From an uncultured archaeon A07HN63 (lineage in GTDB: Archaea > Halobacteriota > Halobacteria > Halobacteriales > Haloferacaceae), in contig KI543218.1 of NCBI GenBank assembly GCA_000496215.1, positions 51,435 to 59,162 on the forward strand: a stretch of DNA of 7,728 bases. The letters run 5' to 3'. The translations under genes were made by a program, and so were the position numbers. Below the pieces are notes generated by a model. It was not told where the DNA came from and searched no databases. It saw only the letters and a list, made by a program, of their open reading frames with translations. Of this stretch, positions 5,916 to 7,728 are shown in pieces (positions within the stretch are counted from its first letter, which is position 1; each line of letters begins with the position of its first letter).

Positions 5916-6983
5916 ATGACCAGCGTCAAGGAGTTCCGGGTCGACCGCGAGCCGACCGCCAGCGACCTCGGCGCGGGCCGGTTCGTCTTCACCGACGCCT
6001 ACTCCGTCTTCGACTGGGGCCAGATGCCAGACGCCATTCCGGGAAAGGGAGCCAGCCTCTGTACGATGGGCGCGTTCAACTTTGAGCGACTCGCCGAGAG
6101 CGGCGTGCCGACCCACTACGAGGGCGTCGTCGATAGCGACGGCGAGGTCGTCGCGTTGGCCGACTGCGAGGAGCCACCGACCGAGATGGCGATCCAGCTC
6201 ACGCAGGTCCCTGACCTGCCGTATCGTGGCGACGATGTCGATGTTACTGCCAGCGATACCGACGGCGACGACACCGACGCCTACGATTACGACGCCTACC
6301 ACGACGCGGCCGGCGAGAACTTCCTGATCCCGCTGGAAGTAGTCTTCCGCAATACGGTGCCGGTCGGTTCCAGCCTCCGCAAGCGCGGCGACCCAGCCGA
6401 CTACGGGCTCGACAGTAACGAGTGGCCAGACGAGAAGGTCGCCCTCTCCGAGCCGGTCGTCGAGTTCTCCACAAAATACGAGGAACAGGACCGGTATCTC
6501 AGCCGCGACGAGGCCGACCGGATCGCCGGCGTCGCCGCCATCGACGACCTCGAATCGGTCGCGCGCTCGGTCAACGAACTACTGAACGAGCAGGCCGCCG
6601 CGGCCGGTTTTACTCACGAGGACGGCAAGATCGAGTGCCTCTACCACGACGGCGAGATCCGCGTCGCCGATGTGGTCGGGACGTTCGACGAAAACCGGTT
6701 TTCGGTCGATGGCCACCAGCTCTCGAAGGAGGTGATCCGGCAGTACTACAAACGCGAACAGCCCGAGTGGGTCGATGCTGTCTCCGAGGCAAAAGCTAAC
6801 GTTGCGGTTACCGACGGTGCCGACTGGCGACCGCTCTGTGAGATCGATCCGATCACACTCCCCGACGAAGTGGTTACGGCTGTCGCCGACATGTACTCCG
6901 CGGGAGCAAACGCCTACACCGGCACCGGGTGGTTCGACGCACCGTCGCTGGCCGACGCAGTCGACGCGATCACCGAGCTGTAA
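5916..6983 (+). CDS. purC: PurC, SAICAR synthetase
   Basis: PurC (phosphoribosylaminoimidazole-succinocarboxamide synthase, EC 6.3.2.6) condenses CAIR with aspartate, using ATP, in de novo IMP synthesis in the cytoplasm. The 355-residue protein begins MTSVKEFRVD and contains FVFTDAYSVFDWGQMPDAIPGKGASLC (split family block), the nucleotide-binding region of archaeal PurC. The SAICAR synthetase core segment FLIPLEVVFRNTVPVGSS is at residues 136-153. HEDGKIE (about 234-240), matching the second family signature region, and a conserved QYYK-type segment follow. A highly acidic Asp/Tyr/Thr-rich stretch (about 105-133) separates the N-terminal lobe from the core and looks like a halophile-specific loop. 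The ATG at 5916 is chosen over an in-frame ATG at 5853 because family homology starts there and a TATA-like box lies 27 bases upstream. It is divergent from cofH and convergent with the PurU-like gene. Confidence 0.95.
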   Translation: MTSVKEFRVDREPTASDLGAGRFVFTDAYSVFDWGQMPDAIPGKGASLCTMGAFNFERLAESGVPTHYEGVVDSDGEVVALADCEEPPTEMAIQLTQVPDLPYRGDDVDVTASDTDGDDTDAYDYDAYHDAAGENFLIPLEVVFRNTVPVGSSLRKRGDPADYGLDSNEWPDEKVALSEPVVEFSTKYEEQDRYLSRDEADRIAGVAAIDDLESVARSVNELLNEQAAAAGFTHEDGKIECLYHDGEIRVADVVGTFDENRFSVDGHQLSKEVIRQYYKREQPEWVDAVSEAKANVAVTDGADWRPLCEIDPITLPDEVVTAVADMYSAGANAYTGTGWFDAPSLADAVDAITEL

Positions 6984-6984
6984 C

Positions 6985-7011
6985 TCCCGTTCTCGCTTTT
7001 TCCCGTTCTCG
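6985..7011 (+). terminator. Probable T-tract terminator of purC within a direct repeat
   Basis: TCCCGTTCTCG occurs twice (6985-6995 and 7001-7011), the copies separated by a pyrimidine tract that gives CTTTTTC at 6996-7002. T-rich tracts just after a stop codon are the usual archaeal terminators. The direct repeat is seen directly; the termination role is inferred. Confidence 0.45.
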
Positions 7012-7023
7012 TCTGCTGTGTTC

Positions 7024-7033
7024 TACACGTGTA
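7024..7033. repeat. Perfect 10-base palindrome TACACGTGTA
   Basis: TACACGTGTA is fully self-complementary and lies between the purC T-tract and the branched element. It could be an incidental site or a protein-binding site; nothing nearby decides between them. Confidence 0.3.
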
Positions 7034-7049
7034 CAGATAGATGGAGAAA

Positions 7050-7253
7050 CGAGAACCACCTCGAAAGCCCCGACTCGCTGGCGGACGGCGGGCGCGCTGC
7101 GCTCCTCGTCACTCGCTACCCTCGTTCCTGTGGTGCTTACGTCGCCCGCCGTCCGCCAGCGAGTCGCCCCTTTCAGTCCCGCCCGACTGCGGCCGCTTGC
7201 CACACCGACGTGGGTGGGACTGAAAGGGGCCGGCGGCTTTCGAGGTGGTCTCG
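7050..7253. repeat. Three-way-junction palindromic element between convergent genes
   Basis: Three nested inverted repeats account for most of this stretch. Stem A: 7055-7069 (ACCACCTCGAAAGCC) pairs perfectly with 7235-7249, and a further four pairs (7050-7053 with 7250-7253) follow past a bulged A at 7054. Stem B: 7071-7094 pairs perfectly over 24 bases with 7143-7166, around a 48-base loop. Stem C: 7167-7180 (CCCCTTTCAGTCCC) pairs with 7216-7229, extending through 7184/7212 with one G-T pair. B and C lie side by side inside A, so the single strand folds as a three-way junction. No transposase gene or clear target duplication is seen. Candidates are a non-autonomous mobile element, a dispersed structural repeat or a structured RNA. 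Short ORFs across it on both strands look spurious. Confidence 0.75.
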
Positions 7254-7305
7254 ATCAATTTGCCCTAATCCGAACAGTAGTATGTGTTCTCACTTTCTGC
7301 GTTTC

Positions 7306-7728
7306 TCAGTCGTCGGCAACGCTCGGCGTTTCGGTGTCGCCGACCTCGTCGTCGACGGGGTCGGTCGGATTGTCCTCTTGGGCCGCCTCGGAGAGGCCGA
7401 GCTGGTAGTCGTCGGGATCGGCAGTGTCGCGGAGACTCGTCCGGCCGCGGTGGACGGAGACGGCGTCGTCGAGATGGAGTTCGACCGCCTCGATGAGCGC
7501 CTCGGCTTCCAGCGGCTGGCCGCGGGTCTTGATCTCGTCCATCAGTGCGTCGTCGGGGATGTTGAACGCGCGCTGGGTGATGATCGGTCCCTGATCGAGG
7601 TCAGTCGTCACATAGTGGGCGGTGACGCCGCCGACGCGGACGCCCTCCTCCTTGGCCTGCCGGTAGGCCGCCGCGCCAGGGAACGAGGGCAGCAGGCTCG
7701 GGTGAATGTTGATGATCCGATCCTCGTA
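7306..7728 (-). CDS. purU: Formyl-folate hydrolase/transferase, PurU/PurN type (C-terminal part, 5' beyond window)
   Basis: The last 140 residues of a formyltransferase-fold enzyme are present; the frame is open to the window edge, so the N-terminus is missing. The segment IINIHPSLLPSFPGA carries the family Asn and His catalytic residues, and TAHYVTTDLDQGPIITQ carries the catalytic Asp region. The wording (AHYVT.DLDQGPII) resembles PurU, formyltetrahydrofolate deformylase, which releases formate from 10-formyl-tetrahydrofolate, more than PurN, the glycinamide ribonucleotide transformylase; any N-terminal ACT domain that would settle this is outside the window. An acidic tail of about 35 residues ends the protein. 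The ATG-like start inside the fragment (GTG at 7611) is internal, because homology continues upstream. It converges on purC, a fitting purine or one-carbon neighbour. Confidence 0.8.
   Translation of the reverse strand, partial: YEDRIINIHPSLLPSFPGAAAYRQAKEEGVRVGGVTAHYVTTDLDQGPIITQRAFNIPDDALMDEIKTRGQPLEAEALIEAVELHLDDAVSVHRGRTSLRDTADPDDYQLGLSEAAQEDNPTDPVDDEVGDTETPSVADD

Noticed and set aside
6970..7223. Short ORFs on both strands across the purC 3' region and the branched element
   Set aside because: They run through the inverted repeats, so their sequences reflect the stems rather than protein selection; no promoter or family similarity supports them.
7050..7253. Branched element read as a CRISPR array, tRNA or insertion sequence
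   Set aside because: There are no regularly spaced direct repeats, the stems are much longer than tRNA stems and lack an anticodon arm, and there is no transposase frame or clear target-site duplication.

Overview
The window looks like a piece of haloarchaeal (class Halobacteria) chromosome. The coding sequence is GC-rich, the proteins are rich in Asp and Glu and poor in Lys, and the promoters are archaeal TATA boxes, three of them centred about 27 bases before a start codon (leaderless mRNAs). Gene content agrees: a CetZ1 tubulin-like protein, three coenzyme F420 (deazaflavin) biosynthesis genes and purine synthesis genes. I cannot fix the genus from sequence alone.

Layout from left to right. 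(1) The 3' nearly complete part of an atypical short-chain dehydrogenase (NDUFA9-like, 3-896, +). (2) A 317-base AT-rich regulatory region with palindromes and a split inverted repeat. (3) cetZ1 (1214-2392, +), a cytoskeletal GTPase. (4) cofC (2429-3050, +), interrupted by an apparent single-base insertion near 2909 that shifts the frame before the conserved C-terminal motif. (5) cofG (3128-4288, +), with its own promoter. (6) cofH (complement 4333-5796), convergent with cofG. (7) A 119-base divergent promoter region. (8) purC (5916-6983, +). (9) A non-coding 322-base convergent interval holding a T-tract and a roughly 204-base element that folds as a three-way junction. (10) The C-terminal 140 residues of a PurU/PurN-type formyl-folate enzyme (complement 7306-7728).

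How the genes work together. CofG and CofH together form FO synthase, which makes the deazaflavin FO. CofC activates the phospho-lactyl (or phosphoenolpyruvate) side-chain precursor that CofD (not in the window) attaches to FO, on the way to F420. PurC carries out the SAICAR step of IMP synthesis, and the PurU/PurN-like enzyme handles the formyl-folate supply or use, so the right third is purine-related. CetZ1 is a cell-shape protein whose proximity to the cof genes has no obvious functional link.

The two most notable items are the branched intergenic element at 7050-7253 and the frameshift in cofC. I did not find a clearly new multi-gene system, CRISPR array, tRNA, rRNA or transposase gene.
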